Shown here piece by piece: positions 16,021 to 23,021 of a DNA stretch of 24,001 nucleotides; the first letter of the stretch is position 1, and the number at the start of each line of letters is the position of its first letter. Where the stretch lies: positions 1-24,001 of the forward strand of contig NZ_JAKJHX010000005.1 of assembly GCF_021648855.1 (NCBI RefSeq), given 5' to 3'. A program made the position numbers and the translations under genes. This DNA comes from Tychonema litorale BBK16 (GTDB taxonomy: Bacteria > Cyanobacteriota > Cyanobacteriia > Cyanobacteriales > Microcoleaceae). The notes below the pieces were generated by a model. The model was not told the DNA's origin, searched no databases, and saw nothing but the letters and a program-made list of their open reading frames with translations.

Positions 16021-16515
16021 ATGTCAATCAATCGCCTGTCTCAAATCGCAAAAAAACTGAAATTACTGCGAGAACGTAAAAACACTTTTGAACAAGAAAC
16101 TATGATGAACACAGGACTAGCAAAAGCCCAAACCAACCAATATTTAAAAGAAGAAATTCAGCCACAAATCAGGGAGTATGAAGAGGAGTATTGGCACGTT
16201 CTCGCTCAACAAACGAAAACAGTGGAAATTCCAGAACCGGAGGCTGAGGTGATTGTTGCCGAGATTATCAAAGAAGTCGGGCAAATGGAAGTACAGTGCG
16301 AGTATCCCAATGAAGTAATTCAGATGTTGCAGGAGATTCGAGACAAGCTAAACCAACCGGGATTAACAGCAGCTACGAAACTTAAAGGTGTGATCTCAAC
16401 TATTCCGCCTTTTGTGGGTATTTCCTATGAGGGAGAGTTGGATACAGACTATTTTTTAAAGCAGCATTTTCCAAGATTTCAGCAGTGGACTCAGACACTA
16501 GGAAAAAACTCATAG
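16021..16515 (+). CDS. Helical protein, unknown function, possible NLR-linker-like C-terminus
   Basis: A 164-aa protein from the ATG at 16021, chosen because GGAG lies 8 bp upstream; the frame runs open to 15862 without family-like sequence. Residues 1-65 are strongly charged and helical (RLSQIAKKLKLLRERKNTFEQE, split around Glu/Lys-rich stretches). The C-terminal part (LNQPG, KLKGVISTIPPFVGISYEGEL) resembles, from memory, the segment before the effector-linked helices of cyanobacterial NACHT/TIR proteins, but I cannot confirm this. The stop codon lies in a GGGCATA array. No clear operon partner; it converges with the DUF4058 genes. Confidence 0.7.
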   Translation: MSINRLSQIAKKLKLLRERKNTFEQETMMNTGLAKAQTNQYLKEEIQPQIREYEEEYWHVLAQQTKTVEIPEPEAEVIVAEIIKEVGQMEVQCEYPNEVIQMLQEIRDKLNQPGLTAATKLKGVISTIPPFVGISYEGELDTDYFLKQHFPRFQQWTQTLGKNS

Positions 16516-16549
16516 GGCATCGGGCATAGGGCATAGGGCATAGGGCATA
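16515..16549. repeat. Heptanucleotide tandem repeat (GGGCATA)n
   Basis: GGGCATC followed by four GGGCATA units. The stop codon TAG of the upstream gene overlaps its first base. Confidence 0.85.
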
Positions 16550-16601
16550 TCTCACTTTTTTGAGAACCGATATGGTTGCCAATTTTTTGTTGTAACTTTA
16601 A

Positions 16602-17390
16602 TTAATCTCGCAAATTGCGATCGCGCAACCAAGCATTTGCCCAAATTGTATCGGCTTCTGACAGCGCTGGTATGACTTCCCAGTTGCGATAATCTATCTT
16701 GAGGTCGTAACTTGCGATGTCGTAAATTTGAGTGAATAATTCCTGCAAATCGATTATAGGTTCGATGTCGCCCGATCGCAATGGCAAAGGAAAAGCAGGC
16801 ATAGAGTCCTGCACATTAAAAGCGTATAAATCAGCTTTGGGACGGCGATTTCCCCGACATACCAAAACGCTATAGTGGCTTTGAACATCGTTACCAATGA
16901 TTGGCATCTTTTGACCGCGCCGCAATAGATCTATTTCAATTAAATGAGTGCGACTCGATAAAATTTCTTCTCGCTTTTCTTCATACATTTGTCGTCCTTT
17001 ACCTTTTCGCTTATTCGCAGGCGAGAGGATTTCAATAACTGTAATTAATTCTTCATTTCCCCTTTCTCTAATTTCTAAATATCCTTCCCGAACCTGGTAA
17101 GGCATGGGAATGTTTACGGTTAATGGTTGTGTAGGTGGCTCTGCAACTGCTACGTTTGATGTTATCAATTCGGTTTTTGTTTTTGGTTGAATGACATTTA
17201 CATCAGGAATACCAATTGATAAATTGTCATCAGCCGTTTCATAGATTCTCACTTCCAACGAGACTAAATACTTAGGACGCAGTTGGGGAGACAAAAATCT
17301 AAAAATTTCACTAATTAACAAGTGATGTAGGGCCGGCCAGAGTTCTGGATGCTCTAAATACGGATCCATACCGGGAAAGGGAGATGGCAT
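16602..17390 (-). CDS. DUF4058 family protein, copy 1
   Basis: Protein of 262 aa starting at the ATG at 17390, with AAGGAG 8 bp upstream; the open frame extends seven codons to a TTG through the ribosome-binding site. The signature MPSPFPGMDPYLEHP and the EILSPxNK block identify DUF4058, a family frequent in cyanobacteria with no assigned function. Pro62-Asp63 (GIPDV), Glu120 in IEILSP and Lys127 resemble the spacing logic of PD-(D/E)XK nucleases and the Uma2 motif. It is a tandem duplicate of the gene at 17434-18216, including the leader. The upstream element at 17412-17431 is shared with other accessory genes. Confidence 0.9.
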   Translation of the reverse strand: MPSPFPGMDPYLEHPELWPALHHLLISEIFRFLSPQLRPKYLVSLEVRIYETADDNLSIGIPDVNVIQPKTKTELITSNVAVAEPPTQPLTVNIPMPYQVREGYLEIRERGNEELITVIEILSPANKRKGKGRQMYEEKREEILSSRTHLIEIDLLRRGQKMPIIGNDVQSHYSVLVCRGNRRPKADLYAFNVQDSMPAFPLPLRSGDIEPIIDLQELFTQIYDIASYDLKIDYRNWEVIPALSEADTIWANAWLRDRNLRD

Positions 17391-17411
17391 TGATTTGACT
17401 CCTTGATTCAA

Positions 17412-17431
17412 GTCTACTTATAGTTTAGCAA
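17412..17431 (-). promoter_or_regulatory. Shared upstream element, DUF4058 copy 1
   Basis: Minus strand reads TTGCTAAACTATAAGTAGAC, 21 bp before the ATG. It matches the elements at 18238, 19540, 22739 and 23704 (consensus TTGMTAAACT then A-rich, GTA). A TATAAG core could be a -10. Confidence 0.6.
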
Positions 17432-17433
17432 AA

Positions 17434-18216
17434 TTATCGCAAATTGCGATCGCGCAACCAAGCATTTGCCCAAACCGTATCTGTTTCAGACAGTGCTGGT
17501 ATTGGTTCTCGACAGTAATCTATTTCCATATCGTAACCCGCAATATCGTAGACTTGATTGAAAATCATCTGTAAATCAACAATAGGTTCAAAGTCTTCTG
17601 GACGCAAAGGAACTGGGAAAGCAGGAATTGAATCTTGAATATTAAAAGGATACATATCGCCGGAAGGAAGGCGATTTCCCCGACAGACCAAAATCCGATA
17701 TTGACTATCAAGATTATTTCCAAAAACTGGCATTGATTCACCGCGCCGCAGTAAATCAATCTCTATCAAATGAGTACGACTACCGAGGATTTGTTCTCGT
17801 TTCTTTTCATACATTTGCCTACCTTTTCCAGGTCGTTTATTAGTAGGTGAAAGTATTTCGATCGTTGTGACTACCTCTTTTGTTTCCACTCCTCTAATCT
17901 CTAAATAACCTTCCTTGATAATTTCAGGCATAGGAAGTGTTACTGCGACTGGTTGTGTTGGAGGGGACAAAACCGCCACATTTGTGGAGGGGTTATTTGA
18001 TGTCTGAGAACGCTGTACAGTCACATCTGGAATACCGACAAGCACTGAATTTTCGCTGCTGGTTTCATACATTCGCAACTCTACGGCAACTCGATATTTA
18101 GGACGCAGTTGCGGAGATAAAAATCTGGCAATTTCACTAATCAACCAGTGATGCAATTCAGGCCATAGGTTAGGATGCTCTAAATACGGGTCCATACCAG
18201 GGAAGGGAGATGGCAT
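17434..18216 (-). CDS. DUF4058 family protein, copy 2
   Basis: Protein of 260 aa from the ATG at 18216, with the same AAGGAG leader as copy 1. MPSPFPGMDPYLEHP, Pro63-Asp64, IEILSPTNK (Glu120, Lys127) and GRQMYEKKREQIL are all present. Both proteins end in NAWLRDRNLR. The copies differ mostly between residues 51 and 100 (the region after the PD motif), so this part is diversifying while the core is kept. It precedes copy 1 in transcription, with a 43-bp gap from its stop to copy 1's start codon, but both carry their own promoter element. Confidence 0.9.
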   Translation of the reverse strand: MPSPFPGMDPYLEHPNLWPELHHWLISEIARFLSPQLRPKYRVAVELRMYETSSENSVLVGIPDVTVQRSQTSNNPSTNVAVLSPPTQPVAVTLPMPEIIKEGYLEIRGVETKEVVTTIEILSPTNKRPGKGRQMYEKKREQILGSRTHLIEIDLLRRGESMPVFGNNLDSQYRILVCRGNRLPSGDMYPFNIQDSIPAFPVPLRPEDFEPIVDLQMIFNQVYDIAGYDMEIDYCREPIPALSETDTVWANAWLRDRNLR

Positions 18217-18237
18217 TGATTTGACTCCTTGACTCAA

Positions 18238-18257
18238 GTCTATTTATAGTTTAGCAA
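18238..18257 (-). promoter_or_regulatory. Shared upstream element, DUF4058 copy 2
   Basis: Minus strand reads TTGCTAAACTATAAATAGAC, 21 bp before the ATG; one base differs from copy 1's element. Confidence 0.6.
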
Positions 18258-18264
18258 GATTAGT

Positions 18265-18290
18265 CCGTCGGGGGTTTAAATCCCCGCCGG
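18265..18290. repeat. Palindrome around TTTAAA
   Basis: CCGTCGGGG-GTTTAAAT-CCCCGCCGG, an inverted repeat with one mismatch in each arm. It lies between the DUF4058 copy 2 leader and the small gene at 18329. Possible dispersed element or terminator; no U-tract. Confidence 0.6.
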
Positions 18291-18328
18291 AATATCGCAA
18301 CAAATTCAAGATATCAGTTCGATCGCAA

Positions 18329-18571
18329 TTAAACTTGAATCGCCAATTGAATCGGAATTGGAATGGTGTTTTCATCCAATACAGACACTGCATTTACGAA
18401 CACAATTGTATGCGGGACTGCGGGCATTAAGCGGCGCAGTGCGTTTAGGTAAGATTCGGCATCGCGGCGGCGGGCGAAACGGGCGACTGTCAACCGCTGA
18501 CAGTTGGGGAGGTGGCGAATTAGATGCCAAGGTTGAAGTCGATCGCGATATGTCGATTGTTTTGGTATCAT
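18329..18571 (-). CDS. Small conserved cyanobacterial protein
   Basis: An 80-aa protein from the ATG at 18571 (GGAAGG about 8 bp upstream). It carries YRDRLQPW, LIRHLPNCQR, VARFARRRDAESYLNALRRLMP. From memory, such YRDRLxPW proteins of 60-90 aa are common in cyanobacteria; the VARFxxRxDAExYLxxLRRL part looks like a compact alpha/beta fold similar to a SPOR-like repeat. Function is unknown. No visible operon partner. Confidence 0.75.
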   Translation of the reverse strand: MIPKQSTYRDRLQPWHLIRHLPNCQRLTVARFARRRDAESYLNALRRLMPAVPHTIVFVNAVSVLDENTIPIPIQLAIQV

Positions 18572-18698
18572 AGGGAAATCCTTCCCACTTTTGTGGGTGG
18601 TGAATGAAAGGCGATCGCTCTTGATTTATCAGGTCGGAGGGCGATCGCTTGTCTATGATTTACATTCAACACGAATACTCGTGTGTTGTCAAGAGGTA

Positions 18699-18911
18699 AT
18701 GGGACGAATTAGGCTGCGAGTTCGAGAATTTGCTCAAGAAAAGGGTTGGAATCTAACAGAAGTCTCCAAAAGAACAGGTATTCCGTACACCACAATCATT
18801 ACCTATGCGAACTCTCCAGGTATGGCAACTGTAGATTACACAGCTTTGGATAAGATGGCCCGTGCGTTCGATATTCCGATCGAAGATTTAGTTGAGATAT
18901 TGGAACAATAA
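18699..18911 (+). CDS. Mini XRE/Cro-type regulator, copy 1
   Basis: A 70-aa single-domain helix-turn-helix protein. The HTH is in WNLTEVSKRTGIPYTTIITYAN (split view: TEVSKRTGI, then YTTIITYAN), and FDIPIEDLVEIL closes the domain as in Cro/C1 proteins of the YozG type. I chose the ATG at 18699; the open frame begins at 18591, but the extra 36 residues show no family pattern. AGAGG is only 3 bp upstream, a short spacing, so initiation may be weak. It is a tandem duplicate of the next gene and likely binds DNA as a dimer. Confidence 0.85.
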   Translation: MGRIRLRVREFAQEKGWNLTEVSKRTGIPYTTIITYANSPGMATVDYTALDKMARAFDIPIEDLVEILEQ

Positions 18912-18932
18912 ACTGATTTGTCAGCGGAAAAA

Positions 18933-19145
18933 ATGGGGTTAATTCGATTGCGGGTTCGAGAACTAGCGGAAGAGAAGGGTTGGACGCTTAAAGAAGTTTC
19001 TGAGCGATCGGGCATTCCTTACAGTACGGTTAGAAGCTATGCCCATTCTCCCAAGCTGGCAACTGTGGATTATACGGCTCTGAACAAATTAGCCCGTGCG
19101 TTCGATATTGCGATCGAAGATTTGGTTGAGATTTTGGAAGAGTAA
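18933..19145 (+). CDS. Mini XRE/Cro-type regulator, copy 2
   Basis: A 70-aa HTH protein from the ATG at 18933, preceded by GCGGAAAAA; the frame also starts at a TTG five codons upstream. It matches copy 1 along its whole length (MGxIRLRVRExAxEKGW, ATVDYTALxKxARAFDI, IEDLVEILE). The recognition helix differs (YSTVRSYAH against YTTIITYAN), so targets may differ. The 21-bp gap from copy 1 suggests cotranscription. The same upstream sequence recurs after its stop as a truncated third copy. Confidence 0.87.
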   Translation: MGLIRLRVRELAEEKGWTLKEVSERSGIPYSTVRSYAHSPKLATVDYTALNKLARAFDIAIEDLVEILEE

Positions 19146-19185
19146 ACTGATTTGTCAGCGGAAAAAATGGGGTTAATTCGGTTGC
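19143..19185 (+). pseudogene. Truncated third XRE copy
   Basis: These 43 bp match 18909-18951 with one mismatch: stop codon, spacer, GCGGAAAAA, ATG and the first codons (MGLIRLL). After that the homology ends and the frame runs into a palindromic repeat at 19195. It is a remnant of a third tandem unit of 234 bp. Confidence 0.85.
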
Positions 19186-19194
19186 TCGCAACGG

Positions 19195-19218
19195 AGGACA
19201 CGGCAATGCCGTTTCCCT
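19195..19218. repeat. Dispersed palindromic repeat
   Basis: AGGACACGGCA-ATGCCGTTTCCCT, a member of the family at 6686-6708. The 25 bases from 19196 recur identically at 23790. Confidence 0.75.
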
Positions 19219-19285
19219 ACCCCAAAATAATCATGAGCCTTCGATGAAAAATGTAATTATCGCCCGAATTTCGATTAAAGGCGTG

Positions 19286-19525
19286 TCAGTCAACGTCTAT
19301 GCCCTCCCAAAGTTGAGAAAGGGGTAGAGTTTGTCCGGTTACAGCTTGGCCCCAGGATGTACGAAAACTTTCTGCTGAAAAGTCTGTGTCTGCTTCGGGA
19401 ATGACTTGGTTTTTTAGAGAATGGGTTTGTTGAATGATTGTCGATAGTGTTTTTAGGAGTTCAAGCTGCTCTGCGAATGAAAGTGACTGAGCCAGATTGA
19501 TGGTTTGTTGAAGTTGCGATGTCAT
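19286..19525 (-). CDS. Small antitoxin-like protein A
   Basis: A 79-aa protein from the ATG at 19525. The N-terminal 38 residues (MTSQLQQTINLAQSLSF, EQLELLKTLS) almost repeat protein B at 19683-19982. The C-terminal half (FRTSWGQAVTGQTLPLSQLWEG) resembles, from memory, orphan cyanobacterial antitoxin-like proteins. No toxin gene lies beside it. It has the shared upstream element at 19540-19559, then the palindromic element at 19577. Its function is unknown; the antitoxin idea rests on size and pattern. Confidence 0.65.
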   Translation of the reverse strand: MTSQLQQTINLAQSLSFAEQLELLKTLSTIIQQTHSLKNQVIPEADTDFSAESFRTSWGQAVTGQTLPLSQLWEGIDVD

Positions 19526-19539
19526 GGTTTGTCTTGATT

Positions 19540-19559
19540 CATTACTTTAAGTTTATCAA
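19540..19559 (-). promoter_or_regulatory. Shared upstream element, protein A
   Basis: Minus strand reads TTGATAAACTTAAAGTAATG, 14 bp before the ATG; it differs by one base from the NACHT element at 22739. Confidence 0.6.
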
Positions 19560-19576
19560 ACTCCAAACGGGTGGTC

Positions 19577-19640
19577 AGAAACCGGGTTTTTTCGAGAAAA
19601 CTTCGTTACAGTCGGCAAATTCGGTAAAAACCCGGTTTCT
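19577..19640. repeat. Inverted-repeat element, copy 1
   Basis: The 14-bp perfect arms AGAAACCGGGTTTT and AAAACCCGGTTTCT are separated by 36 bp. The same arms and 36-bp spacing recur at 22790-22853. The elements bracket the NACHT and protein B genes. Confidence 0.85.
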
Positions 19641-19682
19641 TTGGTCGAAGCATATAAGTCTCGATCGCGAAGGTGGGTAGGT

Positions 19683-19982
19683 TTACGCAACCTCTTCTAA
19701 CTCAGGAATATGTTCAGATTCATAGTTTTCGATTAAAACACCAATAACGTCCATCATCGAAGCAAGGGGATGCCTTTCATCCTCGCCGATGCGATCGATC
19801 AGGCTATCTAGAAGCTCAACTAAATGCTCGTATCCCTCTTCTGTACAAGGGACAAAAGTGGTTTGCTTTTCTAAAGAATGGGTTTGTTGAATAATTGTGG
19901 ATAGTGTTTTTAGGAGTTCAAGCTGCTCTGTGAATGAAAGCGATCGAGCCAGATTGATGGCTTGTTGAAGTTGCGATGTCAT
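19683..19982 (-). CDS. Small protein B with HigA-N-like C-terminus
   Basis: A 99-aa protein from the ATG at 19982, 10 bp after the NACHT stop and with no promoter element of its own, so it is probably cotranscribed with that gene. The N-terminal 38 residues repeat protein A. The C-terminal part (EEGYEHLVELLDSLIDRIGED, then VIGVLIENYESEHIPEL) resembles the N-terminal dimerisation region of HigA antitoxins, without the HTH domain. So it looks like a shuffled two-module protein. Role unknown; perhaps a partner or regulator of the NACHT protein. Confidence 0.7.
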   Translation of the reverse strand: MTSQLQQAINLARSLSFTEQLELLKTLSTIIQQTHSLEKQTTFVPCTEEGYEHLVELLDSLIDRIGEDERHPLASMMDVIGVLIENYESEHIPELEEVA

Positions 19983-19992
19983 GGTGTATCAT

Positions 19993-22713
19993 TCATTTTG
20001 AATTTTGGATTTTTAATTGCTCCTGTGCCCATTCTCGCAATTGCTCGTCGGGGTCGTTGGTGGCTCTGTCACGCAGCAGTTCCCAGGTTTGGGGATGGGT
20101 GGAATAGTGGGTAACGAGGGCTTTAATTGCTTCGTTACGCACGTAGTCTTCTTCATCAGATTGAGCAAGAGATTTGACAATCGAGAATGTTTCAGGATCA
20201 TCTTTCCAGGATAACAACAAACCCTGCATCCCAGCTAACTTAAAACCCCAATTTTCTCCTGTTTTAGCTGAATTCTTGAAGATAGCTAATGCATCTGAAT
20301 CATCTGAATAGAATTCCTCTAAGGATAAAACTGCACCATACCTTACTCTAACGTTTTCAGAACGAATACAGTCTTTGAGCCAAATCAAAATACCTGGATC
20401 GTCTCTCCATCCATACGCAATTCCTGTGACGATATCTTTGTTGTCTCCGATTTGAGGATCGTCAGATACAGCAATTGATTTTAGCCAGCTAAGAATCTGA
20501 GAGTCATGTTTCCAGATTTTAGAAATTGCAATTACTGACCCTTGTCGAACCATAAGAATTCTTCCGTTGTCTTTTGGGTCTTTACCATAAGGTCCATATT
20601 TCATCAGATGTTTTAAACTTTCTAGCAATCGATCGGCTATTTCTAGTACATATTTATGCTTATCTCTTAGTTCTAAGAAACAATCAACTGATAAAAATAT
20701 ATTGATGAAATTCTTCATCTCTTCTTGCTGAATCAACCATGCGATTAATTGTGCTGCAAAATTTACATCAACCATTCCACAGATCAGTCGTAGCACCTCA
20801 TGCCAGGTTTCATCCTGCCAATGCAGCCCAAATACCTCATCCCGTAATTGTTCAAAGGTTAATGTACGCTGTTTCTCAAAGCGATTGACAATTTCAATAG
20901 CACAGAAGTATTCTAAAAACGTGCGATGGACAAAGCCATAAGTGTCGGCTCCCCGGTAACAAAGAATGAAGTTACGTTCCCGGAGTTGTTGAATTAAGTG
21001 ACTGGCTTTTTCGCGTGGCTCACTAAAGCCCTGTTCGCGCAGATAATTGGTCAAAATTTGCGTTAGCCGATCGGCACTAATCAAATTTCCCTTCAGTCCA
21101 TCATCTCCAGCCTGCATCTCATAGGCGATCGCCCGCAGCATCTCCTGTTTTTCCCGTCGCCCGATCGCATCCATCGGCAACTGCAACCGCTTGTGATCCA
21201 CATCCCAATGGTACAGCAACACCCGTGAAGCTTGGTCATAAAGATCGGCACGATCGCGCGGTAACTCCTGTCGTCGATTCAGAATTGCCATCATCGTTAG
21301 CAACAACGGATTATCTGCCAGATTTTGGATGGCTTTAGAATTGGCGATCGCATCCTTTAACCGTTTTTTCAACCTTTCTTTGTCAGGTTCGCTGCCCATT
21401 GACAATTCATACCAGCGATTGATGAATTCGTGCATTTCATCAGTATCCAATGGTTGAATTGTGAAGTGACGAAACTGAGCGTGTTGAAGGCGATCGGGGT
21501 TGTAGCCAATAATGCGCGATGTGATGAGGATTTGCGCTTTCGGATACTGTTGGGTAAAGCGGATGATGTCGTCAATAATTGTAGATTGCGTGGCGCGATC
21601 GAACACTTCATCTAAGCCATCAAACATCACCAGTGTTGGATATTCCTGCAAATGTTGATGGAGTTGTTGCCGATCGAATTGCCAATTAACACCACGCCCA
21701 CAATGCAGAAATTCTAGGAAGTTGTGAGTCTGGGCGATCGCATATTCTCGCAACTCAATCAATAGCGGCAACAATTCAGTTTTGCCCTCTACCCAATCCA
21801 AAGCAAGATACTGCAACAGCGTGGACTTTCCCGCACCCGGATCGCCCAAAATCACTGCCCGTTGAGAATCTCCAACTGCCTCTAAAATCTTCCGTGATGG
21901 TTGCTGAAAATATTCTTGCCGATAGTGTTCCAGTGCTTCAGGTGATAAATCGGGTGCCAATTGCCCCCGTTCTTGCAGTTGGCGTTTAACATCCAGCGGC
22001 AGTTCATATCGCGTTGGTGGCAATGCCTCTCGTACTGTCTGTTCAATGAACATATTCCAGAGCTTAATAGCATCGACGCGATCGGTACTGTCGATCGCAT
22101 ATAATTTCAGATGCCCATAGCTACACTGCAAACTCTCTCGATATTTAGCGACATCAAAACCTGGTGAAAGTGGCGTTGTATTTCGGGCGATATCTTCCAG
22201 CAGTTCAGTTTCCAAGAGCGAGCGCAATTCGGGTGTCTCTCGAATAATCCGGCGCACTTTTTTCAAATATTCACGCCCCACACGCTGCCAGTCAAATTCC
22301 TCTGGTATTGTTGGAAATGGCTTGCCTTTTAAGGTAGACTGCTGCCAAATAGTTGACAATGCTGTAGCGTCGATAGATCTACAATCTTTTTCAAAGGCTT
22401 TACCTAAAATCGGCTTGACGGCATCGTCTTTAATAAATTGAACCAAAGCTGGATCGTAGCGATCGCGAATTTCAGCTTTAGACAGTTCTCGATCCTCTAA
22501 TTCATCGGTTATAAGTAGTAAAAAAGCCTTCAACGCTTCAGCTACAGATTTTTTTGTCACCTCTGGTTTCGCAGCCGCGATTCCTTCCTGAAGACACCCT
22601 TTAAAGAAATCTTTTACATAGTCCTCGGCAGCAGATTGCCCCAACTTCAGGACTTGCTCAAAAATCGCCTTCCCTAATTCTGCCGCGCCGAGTGTGAGCA
22701 ACCATTCCAACAT
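19993..22713 (-). CDS. NACHT-HEAT STAND ATPase (NLR-like)
   Basis: A 906-aa signal-transducing ATPase. The N-terminal part (1 to about 250) is helical, with no recognised catalytic effector domain; it may be a NACHT N-terminal helical domain. The NACHT core has Walker A GDPGAGKST (Lys296) and Walker B VMFDGLDEV (Asp365, Asp368, Glu369), followed by ITSRIIGY and FVHRTFLEYF. The C-terminal third (from about 690) has HEAT-like repeats with VRYGAVLSL, VRNEAIKAL and DDPE patterns, a usual ligand-sensing part. Bacterial NACHT proteins of this shape include anti-phage systems (bNACHT, Avs-related); this gene is a candidate. It is transcribed with protein B downstream and has the shared element upstream. 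Its last codons are encoded by a degenerate heptamer repeat. Confidence 0.93.
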   Translation of the reverse strand: MLEWLLTLGAAELGKAIFEQVLKLGQSAAEDYVKDFFKGCLQEGIAAAKPEVTKKSVAEALKAFLLLITDELEDRELSKAEIRDRYDPALVQFIKDDAVKPILGKAFEKDCRSIDATALSTIWQQSTLKGKPFPTIPEEFDWQRVGREYLKKVRRIIRETPELRSLLETELLEDIARNTTPLSPGFDVAKYRESLQCSYGHLKLYAIDSTDRVDAIKLWNMFIEQTVREALPPTRYELPLDVKRQLQERGQLAPDLSPEALEHYRQEYFQQPSRKILEAVGDSQRAVILGDPGAGKSTLLQYLALDWVEGKTELLPLLIELREYAIAQTHNFLEFLHCGRGVNWQFDRQQLHQHLQEYPTLVMFDGLDEVFDRATQSTIIDDIIRFTQQYPKAQILITSRIIGYNPDRLQHAQFRHFTIQPLDTDEMHEFINRWYELSMGSEPDKERLKKRLKDAIANSKAIQNLADNPLLLTMMAILNRRQELPRDRADLYDQASRVLLYHWDVDHKRLQLPMDAIGRREKQEMLRAIAYEMQAGDDGLKGNLISADRLTQILTNYLREQGFSEPREKASHLIQQLRERNFILCYRGADTYGFVHRTFLEYFCAIEIVNRFEKQRTLTFEQLRDEVFGLHWQDETWHEVLRLICGMVDVNFAAQLIAWLIQQEEMKNFINIFLSVDCFLELRDKHKYVLEIADRLLESLKHLMKYGPYGKDPKDNGRILMVRQGSVIAISKIWKHDSQILSWLKSIAVSDDPQIGDNKDIVTGIAYGWRDDPGILIWLKDCIRSENVRVRYGAVLSLEEFYSDDSDALAIFKNSAKTGENWGFKLAGMQGLLLSWKDDPETFSIVKSLAQSDEEDYVRNEAIKALVTHYSTHPQTWELLRDRATNDPDEQLREWAQEQLKIQNSK
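19994..20017. repeat. Degenerate heptamer repeat at the NACHT gene end
   Basis: CATTTTG, AATTTTG and GATTTTT units in a row. On the minus strand they encode the end of the NACHT protein (IQNSK) and its stop. Confidence 0.6.
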
Positions 22714-22738
22714 ACTGAAAATCTCAGAAGTGACTGAA

Positions 22739-22758
22739 CATTACTCTAAGTTTATCAA
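22739..22758 (-). promoter_or_regulatory. Shared upstream element, NACHT gene
   Basis: Minus strand reads TTGATAAACTTAGAGTAATG, 25 bp before the ATG at 22713. It also shares CATTCTA-like flanking sequence upstream with the Uma2 element. Confidence 0.65.
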
Positions 22759-22789
22759 ACTTCTGAATAGAATGTAACCACGGGAGCCC

Positions 22790-22853
22790 AGAAACCGGGT
22801 TTTTTCGAGAATACTTGATTGCAGCGTAAAGATTTGGTAAAAACCCGGTTTCT
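22790..22853. repeat. Inverted-repeat element, copy 2
   Basis: Arms AGAAACCGGGTTTT (22790-22803) and AAAACCCGGTTTCT (22840-22853), with 36 bp between them as in copy 1 at 19577. Confidence 0.85.
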
Positions 22854-22881
22854 TGACGGAGTGCATAAATGCCGATCGCAC

Positions 22882-22953
22882 TTAATTCCGCAAATCCTCA
22901 AAATCGCCAAAATCTTCAATCCCGGCACGAATTACCAAAAGTGCGATCGAGCT
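22882..22953 (-). pseudogene. Coding-like remnant (C-terminal fragment)
   Basis: Minus-strand frame of 23 codons plus stop reading VIRAGIEDFGDFEDLRN at its end. It has stops just upstream and no start. The acidic Phe-rich tail looks protein-like, so it may be the end of a lost gene or a common repeat-derived sequence. Confidence 0.3.
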
Positions 22954-23021
22954 TCAGATTTTGTATCATTCTTTCCACCTCTCTTCATCGTATTCTGAGT
23001 GAGTTAAAATAACTCTCACCT

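Larger units (their letters stand above)
22714..23021. other. Gene-free stretch between NACHT and Uma2 genes
   Basis: The 308 bases contain the shared promoter element (22739-22758), the second inverted-repeat element (22790-22853), an 11-bp inverted pair CGATCGCACTT / AAGTGCGATCG (22873-22883 and 22939-22949), and a coding-like fragment on the minus strand (22882-22953). No full gene is visible. Confidence 0.75.
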
